From Bacteroidaceae bacterium (GTDB lineage: Bacteria > Bacteroidota > Bacteroidia > Bacteroidales > Bacteroidaceae): a DNA stretch of 39,843 nt. Position numbers and translations under genes: made by a program. The notes below the pieces were generated by a model. The model saw only the letters and a list, made by a program, of their open reading frames with translations, was not told where the DNA came from and made no database searches. The stretch lies in contig CAAGDO010000029.1 of NCBI GenBank assembly GCA_900768625.1, positions 1 through 39,843 of the forward strand, in the 5' to 3' direction. Shown piece by piece: positions 25,814-34,458 of the stretch (positions are counted from its first letter, which is position 1; every line of letters begins with the position of its first letter).

Positions 25814-27388
25814 TCAGAACGGCGGCACATCGTTGCTCTGCGAGAACGTCATGCCCTCCGGCGGGAAATCCGGAGCCCCGTTCATGCTCGACGACATGAT
25901 CGTCGACTCCACCGTAGCCGTCGGGAGAACGTCTGCAGGCTTCTCGCCCTTCTTCTCCATCACGCTGAAATCCTCATCCTCCGGATTCTGGAATCGCGCA
26001 TACGCACCGCGGAAGTTCAGCAGCACCGTGCCCACCGCACCATTACGGTGTTTCGCAATGATGATCTCCGCCTTACCGCGCAAGTCACGGCCCTGTTCGT
26101 CCGTTGTGATCTTATAGTATTCCGGACGGTGGATAAAAATCACCATATCCGCATCCTGCTCGATGGCACCCGATTCACGCAAGTCGGAAAGCTGCGGACG
26201 CTTGTCCGAACCCTCACGGCTCTCCACGCCACGGTTCAGCTGTGAGAGCGCCAGAATCGGAATATTCAGTTCCTTCGCCAATCCCTTCAGTGAACGCGAG
26301 ATGGTCGAAACCTCTTCCTGTCGGCTACCGAAGTTCATGCCCGAAGCATTCATCAGCTGCAAATAGTCAATCATCAGCAGCTTCACCCCGTGCTCCCTCA
26401 CCAGACGTCTCGCCTTCGTGCGGAGTTCAAACACAGAGAGCGACGGCGTGTCATCGACGTAGAGCGGCGCCCCATTCAGAATCTTCACCTTGCTGTCCAG
26501 GCGGTCCCACTCCTGCGGCGACAACTGTCCCGTCTTCAGTTTCTCACCCTCGATTTCGCAAACGTTCACGATCACACGGTTGACCAGCTGAACGTTCGCC
26601 ATTTCGAGAGAGAACATCGCCACCGGGATTTGCTGGTCCACGGCAATGTTCTTCGCCATACTCAAGGCAAAAGCCGTCTTACCCATGGCCGGACGCGCCG
26701 CCAGAATGACGAGGTCCGAGTTCTGCCATCCCGCCGTCATCTTGTCCAGCTTGTGGAAACCCGAAGGAATACCACTCATACCGTCCGTACGGGCAGCCGC
26801 CTTCTGAAGCATTTCAAACGCCTCCTTGATGACAGGGTCAATCTGCGTGTAGTCCTTCTTCACGTTCTCCTGCGAAAGCGTGAAAAGCTTACCCTCCGCC
26901 TCCTGCATCAGTTCGTCGATATCCTGCGTCGCATCAAACGCCTTCTGCTGGATGTTGGAAGTATACGAAATCAGCTCTCTCGCCATCGCCTTCTGGGCAA
27001 TGATTCGGGCGTGATATTCAATGTGGGCCGAAGAAGCCACGCTACCCGAGAGCTGCGCGATATAGAACGGTCCGCCCACTTCTTCCAGCTGGTTCGTCGA
27101 TCTCAGCTGTTCCGTGACCGTCAGCATATCGACCGGTTTCTCGTCGAGATTCAGTCGGCGCACCGCCTCATAGATGATCTGATGGCGGCGTTCGTAGAAA
27201 CTCTCCGGTTTGAGAATCTCGCTCACCTGATAGTAAGCATCCTTCTCGATCATCAAGGCACCCAACACAACCTTCTCCAGTTCCACAGCCTGCGGCTGAA
27301 GATGACCGAAACTGTCGGTGGCCGGTGCTTCATTCTTTTTGGGATACGAGCGGCGTCCGCCCCTGTTTCCCATATTTTGTTCTGCCAT
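25814..27388 (-). CDS. dnaB: Replicative DNA helicase DnaB
   Basis: The 5'-3' hexameric helicase of the replication fork. At 524 residues it contains the N-terminal DnaB domain (about 30-135), a linker, and the RecA-like C-terminal domain. Walker A ARPAMGKT is at 231-238, the catalytic Glu is in FSLEM (about 262), and Walker B is LMIDYLQLM with D341. The DnaB signature SQLNRGVESR and the arginine-finger region follow. No intein interrupts it. The C-terminal extension of about 60 residues (EDEDFSVMEKKG onward) is acidic and looks disordered. It sits between the beta-helix lipoprotein and tamB, probably in one transcript. Confidence 0.96.
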   Translation of the reverse strand: MAEQNMGNRGGRRSYPKKNEAPATDSFGHLQPQAVELEKVVLGALMIEKDAYYQVSEILKPESFYERRHQIIYEAVRRLNLDEKPVDMLTVTEQLRSTNQLEEVGGPFYIAQLSGSVASSAHIEYHARIIAQKAMARELISYTSNIQQKAFDATQDIDELMQEAEGKLFTLSQENVKKDYTQIDPVIKEAFEMLQKAAARTDGMSGIPSGFHKLDKMTAGWQNSDLVILAARPAMGKTAFALSMAKNIAVDQQIPVAMFSLEMANVQLVNRVIVNVCEIEGEKLKTGQLSPQEWDRLDSKVKILNGAPLYVDDTPSLSVFELRTKARRLVREHGVKLLMIDYLQLMNASGMNFGSRQEEVSTISRSLKGLAKELNIPILALSQLNRGVESREGSDKRPQLSDLRESGAIEQDADMVIFIHRPEYYKITTDEQGRDLRGKAEIIIAKHRNGAVGTVLLNFRGAYARFQNPEDEDFSVMEKKGEKPADVLPTATVESTIMSSSMNGAPDFPPEGMTFSQSNDVPPF

Positions 27389-27457
27389 GATTTCGTATGA
27401 AATAAGCGTATCTAGTGTTCTTTGTTTTATCCCTCCCGCATCCGAGAGGACCCGCCA

Positions 27458-28927
27458 TCAGTTCTCCTCAGCCTCCACGTGCTGGTAGCAACCGATGTCA
27501 GGCAGCAGGCCCTCGCCCGATCGCGGTCGTCCCAAGCGGTCGAGCGGATAAGTCTGCATCGTGATGGTCGAGTCCGCATGTCCGATAGCCTGCGAACCCT
27601 TCGCCAATTCGAAACTGAACGTCAGCGACTTCAAGTCAAACTCCGGCGTGAAATTCTTCTCGCGCTTCACCGCCTCTTCGCCCTCCGCGTCATCCCAGAG
27701 GCAGGAAACCAGACGTTTGTCCTCCTTCTCCGGGTGCACCGTGTTGAACAGGCAGTTGAAGAACGCATATTCGTAGGCATCCTTCTCATGGTCGGGATTA
27801 TTGCTCCCCATGATCTCGTCGCTCTGCGACCCCGTGATCAGGCAGTTGGCAAACTGCGCCCCCGTCAAGGGCAGACGCACCTTCCCGTCGTAGTTGGCAA
27901 AATCCAGCGCCACGCCCCCGCCGCCTGTGAAGCAGTAGAAGCGCGCAATCGTGCAATGCACGAACGTCACGTTGCCACCCCTCACCTTCACGCAGTTGCC
28001 GCCGGCATTCGTGATTTGCGAATTGCCCACATACACCTGCGCCATCCTAGTGCTGAGCCCATCGCCCTTCACGTTGTGCACGACGCTGTTCTCCATGAAA
28101 AGCGTCTCCTTCCCCACGTCGCAGGAATCCACCCTGATACCGAAATCACCACTGTGGATATCCGCGTAGTTCAAATAATTGTCGTAGCTCTCAGGTGCGA
28201 ACACGACTCCGCCCCACTGTCCCGGAATACGGTCGTAAGGCTGGTTCTTGAACATATCGTCGTATCGGTCACCTCTCAGGACCACCGGACTGTCCAGCGT
28301 GCCCATCACCCTCAGGCGGCCATGCACCGTCAGCGTCACCCCCGAATGGAAAAGCAGCTGCGTCCCTTTGGCCAGCGTCAGCGTAGCCCCTTCGCTGACC
28401 ACCAGACTGTCCATCACGTGGAAGGGCCGTGGTGAATCCAACACCGTGTCGCGGTTGACCACCCATCCCCTGAGTGTGTTCACCTCCTGCCCCGAAGCCG
28501 TCAGAATCACCTGTTGGCGAACCCCCGACTCCAGTTCGAACACCAGCGTATCCATCTCCTCGACCGGCACATCGCTCCCCTTCTCCGGCGCATTCGCGAA
28601 GACATACACCAAGATGCTGTCCTTCGCCGGAATCTCGAAATCCAGCGCCTCACCGCCCTGCAGCGGTGCACCGTCCACGTTCACCCTGAACGGAGAATCC
28701 GTTCCCCGCTTGACAAACACGCGCGGCAAGCGAATCGCCTTATCGTTGCGGTTATACACGGCAAAAGAGAGCGTGCTGCTGGGCACGTTGCAAATGACCG
28801 TGTCGAAAGCCACGGTGTCCGTGCTGAAAGCCAAACGGTCAGAAGGCGACACCGTAAACTCGTCGTCGCCCATGCACGCCGAAAGCGCCACGACCATGAC
28901 CCCCAGCAACCAGCTGATGCTACGCAT
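27458..28927 (-). CDS. Lipoprotein with right-handed parallel beta-helix, function unknown
   Basis: From the ATG at 28927 a lipoprotein signal is clear: MRSISWLLGVMVVALSAC, with the lipid-bearing Cys at residue 18 and an MGDDE start after it, as in Bacteroidota exported lipoproteins. An N-terminal beta-sandwich (to about 130) precedes a beta-helix region of about 150-440, seen as repeating short strands with asparagines and glycines (TLTLAKGTQLLFHSG, VTLTVHGRLRVMG, NSVVHNVKG, GNSQITNAGG). Such folds bind or cleave polysaccharides, but no lyase catalytic triad was recognised. An ATG at 28942 would add five residues. It is 69 bp upstream of dnaB on the same strand. Confidence 0.8.
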   Translation of the reverse strand: MRSISWLLGVMVVALSACMGDDEFTVSPSDRLAFSTDTVAFDTVICNVPSSTLSFAVYNRNDKAIRLPRVFVKRGTDSPFRVNVDGAPLQGGEALDFEIPAKDSILVYVFANAPEKGSDVPVEEMDTLVFELESGVRQQVILTASGQEVNTLRGWVVNRDTVLDSPRPFHVMDSLVVSEGATLTLAKGTQLLFHSGVTLTVHGRLRVMGTLDSPVVLRGDRYDDMFKNQPYDRIPGQWGGVVFAPESYDNYLNYADIHSGDFGIRVDSCDVGKETLFMENSVVHNVKGDGLSTRMAQVYVGNSQITNAGGNCVKVRGGNVTFVHCTIARFYCFTGGGGVALDFANYDGKVRLPLTGAQFANCLITGSQSDEIMGSNNPDHEKDAYEYAFFNCLFNTVHPEKEDKRLVSCLWDDAEGEEAVKREKNFTPEFDLKSLTFSFELAKGSQAIGHADSTITMQTYPLDRLGRPRSGEGLLPDIGCYQHVEAEEN

Positions 28928-28995
28928 AAAAAAGGATGACATAGGAAGGAGAGATAATAGAGATATATAATGTGTCAAGGAGAAAAACCAGCGTA

Positions 28996-29046
28996 AGGTC
29001 GTAATGCCCATAGCCAGCTTCGCGGCCAGCCAGTTCATTACGACCT
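28996..29046. other. Inverted repeat upstream of the lipoprotein gene
   Basis: A perfect 11-bp inverted repeat (AGGTCGTAATG at 28996-29006; CATTACGACCT at 29036-29046) encloses 29 bp that contain AGCCAG twice. It lies in the 255-bp gap between the lipoprotein gene and the pepD stop. It may end the pepD transcript or be a leader or operator element; no T run follows on either strand. The rest of the gap shows no clear promoter box. Confidence 0.4.
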
Positions 29047-29182
29047 CAGAGGTATATCTTATATTATGGATGAGGGCGCAGCCCCCGTTCATTTCCGTGC
29101 AAACCATTCCCATTTCCCCGTCCCCTCCCTGCCCGACAGGACACGAAAAGAAGACGCGGGAAAAGAGAGAAAGAGTGAGGGA

Positions 29183-30643
29183 TTATGCATCAGGAATATG
29201 CTTCAGCATGTCGAGCAAGTGGTCCCAGACCATCTTCACCGTCGGGAGCAGCAGACGCTCGTCGGGAGAGTGCACGCCGCGCAGCGTCGGACCGAAGCTC
29301 ACCATGTCGAGATGCGGATACTTCTCACTGAAGAGACCGCACTCCAAGCCCGCATGGATAGCCAACACCTCAGGCTCCTTGCCGAAGAGGCGCACATAGC
29401 TCTCGCGGGCAATCTTCACGATGACACTTTCCGGATTCAGCTTCCAGCCGGGGTAGCCCTCGTTCGTGACCACCGTGGCACCGCCCAATTCGAAGGCCGC
29501 ACGCACCACGCTGCTCACGTTCTCGCGCGCACTCGCCACGCTGCTGCGCTGACTCGTCGTCACCACCACCTTGTCGCCTTCCTTGTGGATGCTGGCCAGG
29601 TTCGACGACGTCTCCACCAGCCAGTCGATGTCCTGACTCATCGCAAACACGCCGTTATGAACAGCATGCAGCGAGAGCAACATGCGGCGGGCAGCCTCGC
29701 GCTGCATAGCCACCTGAGGAGCATCAGCCGCACTCTCGAGCACGAACTCCATTGTCTTCTCCGTCACGGAGAATTCCTCCTCAACGGCAGCGGCAAACAC
29801 GTTCAAGTCCGTGCGCACCTGCTCCTTATAGTCCATCGGCACCGCACACAGCGCATGGCCCTCACGAGGGATTGCGTTATGCAGACCGCCGCTCTGGATG
29901 TCCAGCAAGCGCAGGTCCGTACGTCCGAGCTCCTCAACGAGGAAGCGCACCAGCAGCTTGTTGGCATTCGCACGTTTCTTCTTGATGTCATCGCCCGAGT
30001 GACCACCTGTCAGGCCCTTCACCCCCACGGTGAAGCAGAAGTAACCCGCAGGAAGTTTCTCCGTCGGGCAGTCGAACGTGGCCGCCGTACGCGCACCGCC
30101 CGCACAGCTGACGAACATCTGGCCCTCATCCTCAGAGTCGAGATTGATCAGGAAATCGCCCGTCATGAAGTCCGACTTCATACCCTCGGCACCCGTCAGT
30201 CCCGTCTCCTCGTCGCGCGTGAACACACACTCGATCGGACCATGCTCGATGTCGTCCGACATCAGGATGGCCATTTCCATAGCCACACCGATACCGTCGT
30301 CAGCGCCGAGCGTCGTACCCTTCGCACGCATCCACTCGCCGTCGACATACGTCTGGATCGCATCCTTCTCAAAGTCGAAGTCCACGTCCTTGTTCTTCTC
30401 GCAGACCATGTCCATATGGCTCTGCAGCACAACCGTTTTGCGGTTCTCATAACCCGGAGTGGCCGGCTTCTTGATGATGACGTTGCCCGTCTCGTCCACA
30501 CGCGTGGGCAATCCGAGCTTCTCACCAAACGCCTTGAGGAAAGCTATCATTTTCTCCTCCTTCTTCGAAGGACGAGGCACCTTGTTCACTTCAGCAAAGC
30601 AGTCAAACACGATGGCCGGCTGCAAAAGTTCTTCTGTAGTCAT
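29183..30643 (-). CDS. pepD: Cytosol non-specific dipeptidase (aminoacyl-histidine dipeptidase)
   Basis: An M20-family zinc dipeptidase for Xaa-His and other dipeptides. From the ATG at 30643 it has 486 residues and starts MTTEELLQPA; upstream residues in the same frame are not family-like. Metal and catalytic positions are seen: H76 and D78 in LQSHMDMV, D115 in LGADDGIGV, the pair E145-E146 in RDEETGLTG, D169 in INLDSED, and a later ligand region in LAIHAGLECGLF. The dimerisation/lid region starts around GLTGGHSGDDI. A weak box, TATTTTG on the - strand (plus 30713-30719), may be its promoter, divergent from the small membrane protein gene. Confidence 0.93.
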   Translation of the reverse strand: MTTEELLQPAIVFDCFAEVNKVPRPSKKEEKMIAFLKAFGEKLGLPTRVDETGNVIIKKPATPGYENRKTVVLQSHMDMVCEKNKDVDFDFEKDAIQTYVDGEWMRAKGTTLGADDGIGVAMEMAILMSDDIEHGPIECVFTRDEETGLTGAEGMKSDFMTGDFLINLDSEDEGQMFVSCAGGARTAATFDCPTEKLPAGYFCFTVGVKGLTGGHSGDDIKKKRANANKLLVRFLVEELGRTDLRLLDIQSGGLHNAIPREGHALCAVPMDYKEQVRTDLNVFAAAVEEEFSVTEKTMEFVLESAADAPQVAMQREAARRMLLSLHAVHNGVFAMSQDIDWLVETSSNLASIHKEGDKVVVTTSQRSSVASARENVSSVVRAAFELGGATVVTNEGYPGWKLNPESVIVKIARESYVRLFGKEPEVLAIHAGLECGLFSEKYPHLDMVSFGPTLRGVHSPDERLLLPTVKMVWDHLLDMLKHIPDA

Positions 30644-30731
30644 AACGGATGAATTTGTTAAGTTCCACGCACAGTCAGTCATTTCCAGCCCCCAATTCCA
30701 GACCCATCGGAGCAAAATATCGCCCCAATGC

Positions 30732-30762
30732 TTTGCCCGTTGAAAGCCATACACTAACTTTG
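30732..30762 (+). promoter_or_regulatory. Promoter of the small membrane protein and OmpH-like genes
   Basis: TTTG at 30732-30735 and TAACTTTG at 30755-30762 with 19 bp between fit the Bacteroidota consensus. The ATG at 30786 follows by 23 nt. Confidence 0.8.
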
Positions 30763-30785
30763 CAACGCAAAAGTAAGAAAAATAT

Positions 30786-31001
30786 ATGAAACTCTATCTC
30801 TTCACGCTGGCATTTCTTGCAATCGGCATGGCATTGCTCTGCGTACGCCTCTGGGTGGGCAAACGCTTCGTGCGCACCCATGTCGACCAGAATCCCCATC
30901 TCCGCAAGCAAGGCATCCACTGCGCACAGTCGCAGGACCGCGAAGCCCGTCGCCCCAACACCCATCGCGTCAGCGAAAGGCGAACCCCAACCGAGGCATA
31001 A
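30786..31001 (+). CDS. Small membrane protein, function unknown
   Basis: A 71-residue protein with one hydrophobic segment (about residues 3-20, LYLFTLAFLAIGMALLC), a short basic stretch, and a soluble tail with HVDQNPHLRKQGIHCAQSQD. The HCAQSQDRE pattern is like a small uncharacterised membrane protein I recall from other Bacteroidales, which supports its being real. The well-placed promoter 23 nt upstream is further support. It is followed after 67 bp by the OmpH-like gene, probably in the same transcript. No catalytic motif is visible. Confidence 0.65.
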   Translation: MKLYLFTLAFLAIGMALLCVRLWVGKRFVRTHVDQNPHLRKQGIHCAQSQDREARRPNTHRVSERRTPTEA

Positions 31002-31068
31002 ACCTCGCCCGACACTCCCCCCACACGAAAACGAAACAAACAACGATATATAACACGCGTACACACAC

Positions 31069-31674
31069 ATGATGATGAAAAGTATCAAATGGGCCGGCGC
31101 GCTGTGCCTCATGGCCACCGCCCTCACCTTCACCGCCTGCAACAAGCAGCCGAAGCCCACTGACAAGGTCAAGTCCAACGGACTGCCCCAAGCCGGAGCC
31201 ACCAAGCAGGGCGGCGATGTAGCCTTCATCGACATCGACAGCCTCGCAACCCAATACGACTACTGCAAGGAAGGCCAGAAAGCCCTCGAAGCCAAGCAGA
31301 ACACCTATCGCAACCAGCTCAACCAGAAAGGCCAGAGCCTGCAGAACGCCATGATGGCCTTCCAGAAGAAAATCCAGGAAGGTCGCTTCACCTCTGAGAG
31401 CGAAGCCAAGGCCGAACAGCTGCGCCTTCAGAAGCAGCAGCAGCAACTCCAGCAGTTCCAGGAGAAAATCGAGCGGGAAATGCAGACCGCTGCGCAGAAG
31501 TACCAGCAGGTGCTGCGCGACAGCATCAACAGCTACATCAAGGACTACAACAAGGACGGACGCTTCAAGATGATCCTCAGCAAGAGCGGCGACAACATCC
31601 TCTATGCTGACAAGTCACTCGACATCACAGCCGACGTCGTAGCCGGACTCAACAAGCGCTACTCCAAGAAGTAA
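31069..31674 (+). CDS. OmpH/Skp-like periplasmic chaperone, lipoprotein form
   Basis: A 201-residue protein with a lipoprotein signal: a basic start, a hydrophobic core and FTAC with Cys24. After a short linker a strand (VAFIDIDSL) opens the OmpH domain. A long charged coiled coil follows at about 75-145, rich in glutamine and lysine (RLQKQQQQLQQFQEK), and the domain closes with the DGRFKMILSKSGDNILYAD segment typical of OmpH. Skp-like proteins hold unfolded outer-membrane proteins in the periplasm; a lipid anchor would tether this one. An ATG two codons later (31075) is equally possible. The gene ends at the structured terminator at 31706-31790. Confidence 0.85.
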   Translation: MMMKSIKWAGALCLMATALTFTACNKQPKPTDKVKSNGLPQAGATKQGGDVAFIDIDSLATQYDYCKEGQKALEAKQNTYRNQLNQKGQSLQNAMMAFQKKIQEGRFTSESEAKAEQLRLQKQQQQLQQFQEKIEREMQTAAQKYQQVLRDSINSYIKDYNKDGRFKMILSKSGDNILYADKSLDITADVVAGLNKRYSKK

Positions 31675-31705
31675 CCACCCCTTCAGCGTAAAGCGCACCC
31701 CCCAT

Positions 31706-31800
31706 GAACGGAAAGACCACACGGAAACGACACGCTCCCCTTTATCCCCCGATAAAGCCGACGCGTCACCCCCGTGTCGTCTTTCCGTTCTTTGCGTTTA
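31706..31800 (+). terminator. Structured terminator after the OmpH-like gene
   Basis: The outer stem has 12 bp (31706-31717 with 31779-31790), one C-C mismatch, then 6 bp (31719-31724 with 31772-31777). Inside are CTTTATC/GATAAAG and GAC-CG/CG-GTC pairings. TTTGCGTTTA follows. The inner core resembles the one at 35578-35620. Confidence 0.7.
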
Positions 31801-31905
31801 TGAAAAGGCCCCAGCCACCCCCCGGATCATCCGCCGAAAAGCAACGGGGAAACCGCACCTGCCCAAAAAGTTGCAACATGGGTGTTAAGAAATGAATAAA
31901 AAACC

Positions 31906-31936
31906 TTGGCGCATTGTGCGAGTTATCTTATCTTTG
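31906..31936 (+). promoter_or_regulatory. Promoter of the phosphate transporter gene
   Basis: TTG at 31906-31908 and TATCTTTG at 31929-31936 with 20 bp between. The ATG at 31982 follows by 45 nt. The remaining 100 bp up to the terminator hold no recognised feature. Confidence 0.7.
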
Positions 31937-31981
31937 CACGCAGAAGTCTAAAAACCCACGCAACAAACAAACCCACGCGAT

Positions 31982-34228
31982 ATGGATTTTTTCTATCTTG
32001 GAATACTCATATTCCTGATTCTACTGGCCACCTTCGACCTCTCCGTCGGCGTCGCCAACGACGCCGTCAACTTCCTCAGCCCCGCTGTAGGTTCCAAGGC
32101 CGCCAAGTTCCGAACCATTCTCATCGTTGCTGCCATCGGTATCTTTGTCGGTGCCAGCACCAGTAGCGGAATGATGGACATCGCCCGACATGGCATCCTC
32201 AATCCGAACTACTACACCCTCGACGACGTCATGTGCATCTTCCTCGGCGTAGCAGCCACTGACGTCATCCTCCTCGACATCTTCAACACCCTCGGCATGC
32301 CCACCTCCACCACCGTCTCCATGGTGTTCGGACTCATGGGCGGCAGTTCAGCCCTCGCCATGTCGAAGATTCTGGGTTCCGGACTCTCCTACGCCCAGCT
32401 CATCAACACCGACAAGGCCCTGACCGTCATCATCGGTATCTTCCTCTCCGTGGCCATCGCCTTCGTCGTCGGCCTCGTCGTCATGTGGATCTCCCGCGTG
32501 GTGTTCACCTTCCACTATAAGAAGCATCTCCGCTATAGCATAGCCATCTTCGGAGGCATCTCCGTGACCTCCATCTTCTTCTTCCTCCTCGTCAGCGGAC
32601 TGCGAAACTCCTCCCTCCTCGCCGCCATCGGATGGACCCCCGACTGGGTCGATGCCCACTATTTTCCCATCATGGGCATCAGCTTCGTCGTCTTCACCAT
32701 CCTCATGGAAATCCTCCACCTGCTCAAGATCAACATCTTCAAGCTCGTGGTCCTCTTCGGAACCTTCTCCCTCGCCATGGCCTTCGCAGGCAATGACCTG
32801 GTCAACTTCATCGGTACCCCCCTCGCCGGTCTCGAGTCCTTCCTCGACTTCTCCAAGCACCCCGGTGCCGACCCCACGGCCTACATCGTCAGCGTCCTCG
32901 CCGGTGAGAGCCAGCTCCCCTTCAAGCATCTCTTCCTCATCGCTGCCGGTCTCATCATGACCATCGCCATCTGCACCTCCAAGAAGGCGCAGAAAGTCGT
33001 CGAGACAACCGTCAACCTCTCCCGTCAGGACGATGGCGAAGAAGTCTTCTCCTCCTCCCGGATCGCCCGCCGCACCGTGCGTGCCGTGCTCAACACGACC
33101 AACACCGTCGTGAAATACGTTCCGTCCCCCGTCAAGAGCTGGGTCAACACCCGTTTCGACAATGAGGACGTCGAACTCGAAGACGGAGCCGCCTTCGACC
33201 TCGTGCGCTCCGCCGTCAACCTCGTGCTCTCCGGCCTCCTCATCGTTGTCGGAACAGCCCTCCAGCTTCCCCTCTCCACGACCTACGTGGCCTTCATGGT
33301 CGCCATGGGTACCTCCCTCGCAGACCGTGCCTGGGGACGCGAAACGGCAGTCTATCGCATCACCGGCGTCATCACCGTCATCGGTGGATGGTTCATCACG
33401 GCAGGTGCAGCCTTCATCCTCAGCTTCATCATCGCCACGGTCAACCATCTCGGTGGATTCATCGCCATGCTCCTCGTCATGTGCACCGTAGCCGCCGTCG
33501 TCATCAACAACAACCGGAAGTTCAAGAAAAAAGCCGAAAAGGAAACCGTCGACACCCTCTTCCGCCAGCTCGTGCGCTGCCACGACAAGGCCGAAACCTG
33601 GGAACTCCTCTGCCAGCACGTACGCCGTACGCAGAGTGACGCCATCCTCTTCGCCCGCTCCACCTTCCGCAACATCACCCAGGGTCTCATGCACGAGAAC
33701 ATCAGGGATCTCCGCACCGCTGCCCACGCCATCGAGGACGAAAAAGCCGTCTGGAAGCGCTATAGAAGAAAGGAAATCGTCGGTATGCGTAAGATCGACT
33801 ATCTCCTCGCCGTCGAGAAGAACACCTGGTTCCATCTCGGTTGCAACAGCATCACCCAGATGATCTACGGCCTCAAGCGTATGCTCGAGCCCTGCATCGA
33901 ACACGTCGACAACAACTTCAACCCCATGCCCAAGGCATACATCGACGAGTTCATCCCCATCTGCAACGACATCGACCGTTTCCTTGAGCAAGCCGACGAG
34001 ATGATCAAGGCCGGCGACTTCACACAAGCCGAGGAACTCCTCGTCGAAGGCAACGCCATCAAGAGCCACATCTCCCAGGTGCGCCATCAGCAGCAGGATC
34101 GCATCCAGCAGGAAGACAGCAACATCCGCGCCTCCCTCCTCTATCTCTCCACCCTTCAGGAGAGCCAGGAGCTCATGAGCATCGCGCGCCATCTGCTCCG
34201 TGCCAGCAAGCGATTCCAGACCCAGTAA
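31982..34228 (+). CDS. PiT-type inorganic phosphate transporter with fused PhoU-like domain
   Basis: An inner-membrane low-affinity phosphate carrier of 748 residues. The PHO4/PiT repeats are recognisable: GVANDAVNFLSPAVGS near residue 23 and AGNDLVNFIGTPLAG near 270 form the paired phosphate-site motifs. Hydrophobic helices run from residue 4 to about 510, interrupted by a charged cytoplasmic loop at about 330-400. The last 230 residues are soluble and helical (FRQLVRCHDKAETWELLC to the end), resembling the PhoU-like partner that is a separate gene next to pit in many bacteria. The fusion may give built-in control. It has its own promoter and terminator. No pst or pho genes are nearby. Confidence 0.88.
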   Translation: MDFFYLGILIFLILLATFDLSVGVANDAVNFLSPAVGSKAAKFRTILIVAAIGIFVGASTSSGMMDIARHGILNPNYYTLDDVMCIFLGVAATDVILLDIFNTLGMPTSTTVSMVFGLMGGSSALAMSKILGSGLSYAQLINTDKALTVIIGIFLSVAIAFVVGLVVMWISRVVFTFHYKKHLRYSIAIFGGISVTSIFFFLLVSGLRNSSLLAAIGWTPDWVDAHYFPIMGISFVVFTILMEILHLLKINIFKLVVLFGTFSLAMAFAGNDLVNFIGTPLAGLESFLDFSKHPGADPTAYIVSVLAGESQLPFKHLFLIAAGLIMTIAICTSKKAQKVVETTVNLSRQDDGEEVFSSSRIARRTVRAVLNTTNTVVKYVPSPVKSWVNTRFDNEDVELEDGAAFDLVRSAVNLVLSGLLIVVGTALQLPLSTTYVAFMVAMGTSLADRAWGRETAVYRITGVITVIGGWFITAGAAFILSFIIATVNHLGGFIAMLLVMCTVAAVVINNNRKFKKKAEKETVDTLFRQLVRCHDKAETWELLCQHVRRTQSDAILFARSTFRNITQGLMHENIRDLRTAAHAIEDEKAVWKRYRRKEIVGMRKIDYLLAVEKNTWFHLGCNSITQMIYGLKRMLEPCIEHVDNNFNPMPKAYIDEFIPICNDIDRFLEQADEMIKAGDFTQAEELLVEGNAIKSHISQVRHQQQDRIQQEDSNIRASLLYLSTLQESQELMSIARHLLRASKRFQTQ

Positions 34229-34241
34229 GAACGACACAACA

Positions 34242-34325
34242 AAGCAAGCGCCTCCCCCGTCCTATTTATCCTCTTTATTATCTTTCCTGCCTGTCCGGGA
34301 CAGGGTCCGCGCTTGCTTCTCCCTC
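34242..34325 (+). terminator. Terminator region after the phosphate transporter gene
   Basis: A 10-bp outer stem, AAGCAAGCGC (34242-34251) and GCGCTTGCTT (34309-34318), has a long loop containing its own 6-bp hairpin, CCTGTC (34290-34295) with GACAGG (34299-34304). A pyrimidine run follows. The rest of the gap to 34459 shows no clear -7 box. Confidence 0.6.
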
Positions 34326-34458
34326 TCTTTCACTTTCCAGTTCGACAACCCGCTCGGAGCAAACCTTAGACCCAACAGACAAGGCTGTTCCAAGTGGGTT
34401 GTTTGAACATCAACCCCATTGCCCCATCCAGAGTTCATCCCCCAAAGACACCCAAGCA

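Noticed and set aside
22402..25899. Open frame of 1165 codons on the + strand opposite tamB
   Set aside because: It mirrors the C-rich codon bias of tamB, reads as arginine/histidine-rich low-complexity protein with no recognised domain, lacks a promoter, and tamB has clear family motifs.
31704..31895. 63-codon frame after the OmpH-like gene
   Set aside because: It coincides with the structured terminator and has no protein-like conservation pattern.
32348..34237. Open frame of 629 codons on the - strand opposite the phosphate transporter
   Set aside because: Very rich in Asp, Glu, Gly and Val with no domain; a by-product of codon use in the transporter gene. The similar frame opposite the HisC-like gene (34435-35649) is rejected for the same reason.
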